Assembly (NCBI GenBank): GCA_039188505.1
Contig: JBCCZC010000359.1
Location: forward strand, 1 to 6,157
DNA length: 6,157 bases
From: JBCCZC01 sp039188505
GTDB taxonomy: Bacteria > Pseudomonadota > Gammaproteobacteria > Xanthomonadales > SZUA-38
Reading direction: 5' to 3'
Of the stretch, positions 5,935 to 6,157 are shown in pieces. The position numbers were made by a program, and so were the translations under genes. Under the pieces are notes generated by a model. That model saw nothing but the letters and a program-made list of their open reading frames with translations. It ran no database searches and was not told the origin of the DNA. The stretch's first letter is position 1. Every line of letters starts with the position of its first letter.

Positions 5935-6157
5935 CTAGAGCTGGGCCTGGGCTTGGGCACCCGCCTCGGCTTCGAGACGGGCCAGGACCGCGTGCCTCGG
6001 TTCGGGTTTGCCGAAGAGGAATCCCTGGGCGTAGGGGCAGCCGAGGGAGCGTAGGAGTTCATGCTGGGCCGGCGTCTCGACGCCCTCGGCGATGACCTTG
6101 AACTGGAGCGTCTCCGCCAGCGAGATCATGGCGGCGACGATGTTGCGCTTGCGCTCG
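5935..6157 (-). CDS. C-terminal end of an EAL-domain cyclic-di-GMP phosphodiesterase-type protein (start outside the window)
   Basis: The minus-strand frame is open from the right edge to the TAG at 5937-5935, about 74 residues. It reads ERKRNIVAAMISLAETLQFK, then VIAEGVETPAQHELLRSLGC, then PYAQGFLFGKPEP. This is the last part of an EAL domain: the helix with AMISLAETL, the EGVET strand whose glutamate contributes to the metal/catalytic site in this family, and the AQGFLFGKP loop. EAL domains hydrolyse cyclic di-GMP to pGpG, affecting motility and biofilm formation. The EAL signature, the other metal ligands and any PAS, GGDEF or receiver domain lie outside, so activity cannot be judged. The internal ATG at 6129 is not the start, since domain sequence continues upstream of it. 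A short Ala/Gln-rich tail (AEAGAQAQAQL) ends the protein. Confidence 0.9.
   Translation of the reverse strand, partial: ERKRNIVAAMISLAETLQFKVIAEGVETPAQHELLRSLGCPYAQGFLFGKPEPRHAVLARLEAEAGAQAQAQL

Noticed and set aside
5935..6129. A short stand-alone 64-residue gene starting at the ATG at 6129
   Set aside because: EAL-domain sequence continues in frame upstream of this ATG to the window edge, so this is an internal methionine of a larger protein.

Overview
The window is a high-GC bacterial chromosome segment, most likely from a Gram-negative proteobacterium. The evidence is a tripartite-type RND efflux adaptor and pump pair, plus the C-terminus of a cyclic-di-GMP EAL-domain protein. A gammaproteobacterial origin is a guess from protein flavour and base composition; no marker gene in the window settles it.

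Layout. From 3 to 866 (+) is the 3' part of a gene for a two-domain protein: an N-terminal DUF2846-like beta domain, a Pro/Ala linker, and a C-terminal domain that looks like a small beta-barrel. It converges, with a 12-nt gap, on a two-gene minus-strand operon. The first gene of that operon is the membrane-anchored RND periplasmic adaptor (5296 to 4022). The second is the 1048-residue inner-membrane RND permease (4025 to 879), joined to it by an ATGA overlap. Adaptor and permease together should form an inner-membrane/periplasmic proton-driven export machine. It needs an outer-membrane TolC-type channel, which is not encoded here, and no regulator gene is present. At the right edge (6157 to 5935, minus) is the C-terminal end of an EAL domain that continues beyond the window.

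The 638 nt between the EAL stop and the adaptor start hold no credible gene but are highly structured. Positions 5406-5911 are an array of about 2.3 tandem copies of a ~169-nt unit, and each full unit is a long imperfect palindrome. Unit 1 is bounded by a 25-nt perfect inverted repeat. Unit 2 is interrupted by a 92-nt insert flanked by 7-nt direct repeats, which carries hairpins and an intrinsic-terminator-like stem plus T-run. Within the palindrome arms, the imperfections are mostly of the kind that become G-U pairs in minus-strand RNA. This points to a structured RNA transcribed in the same direction as the EAL and efflux genes. The array is the most unusual part of the window. The 109 nt between it and the adaptor start are less GC-rich and contain a short dyad that could be an operator.
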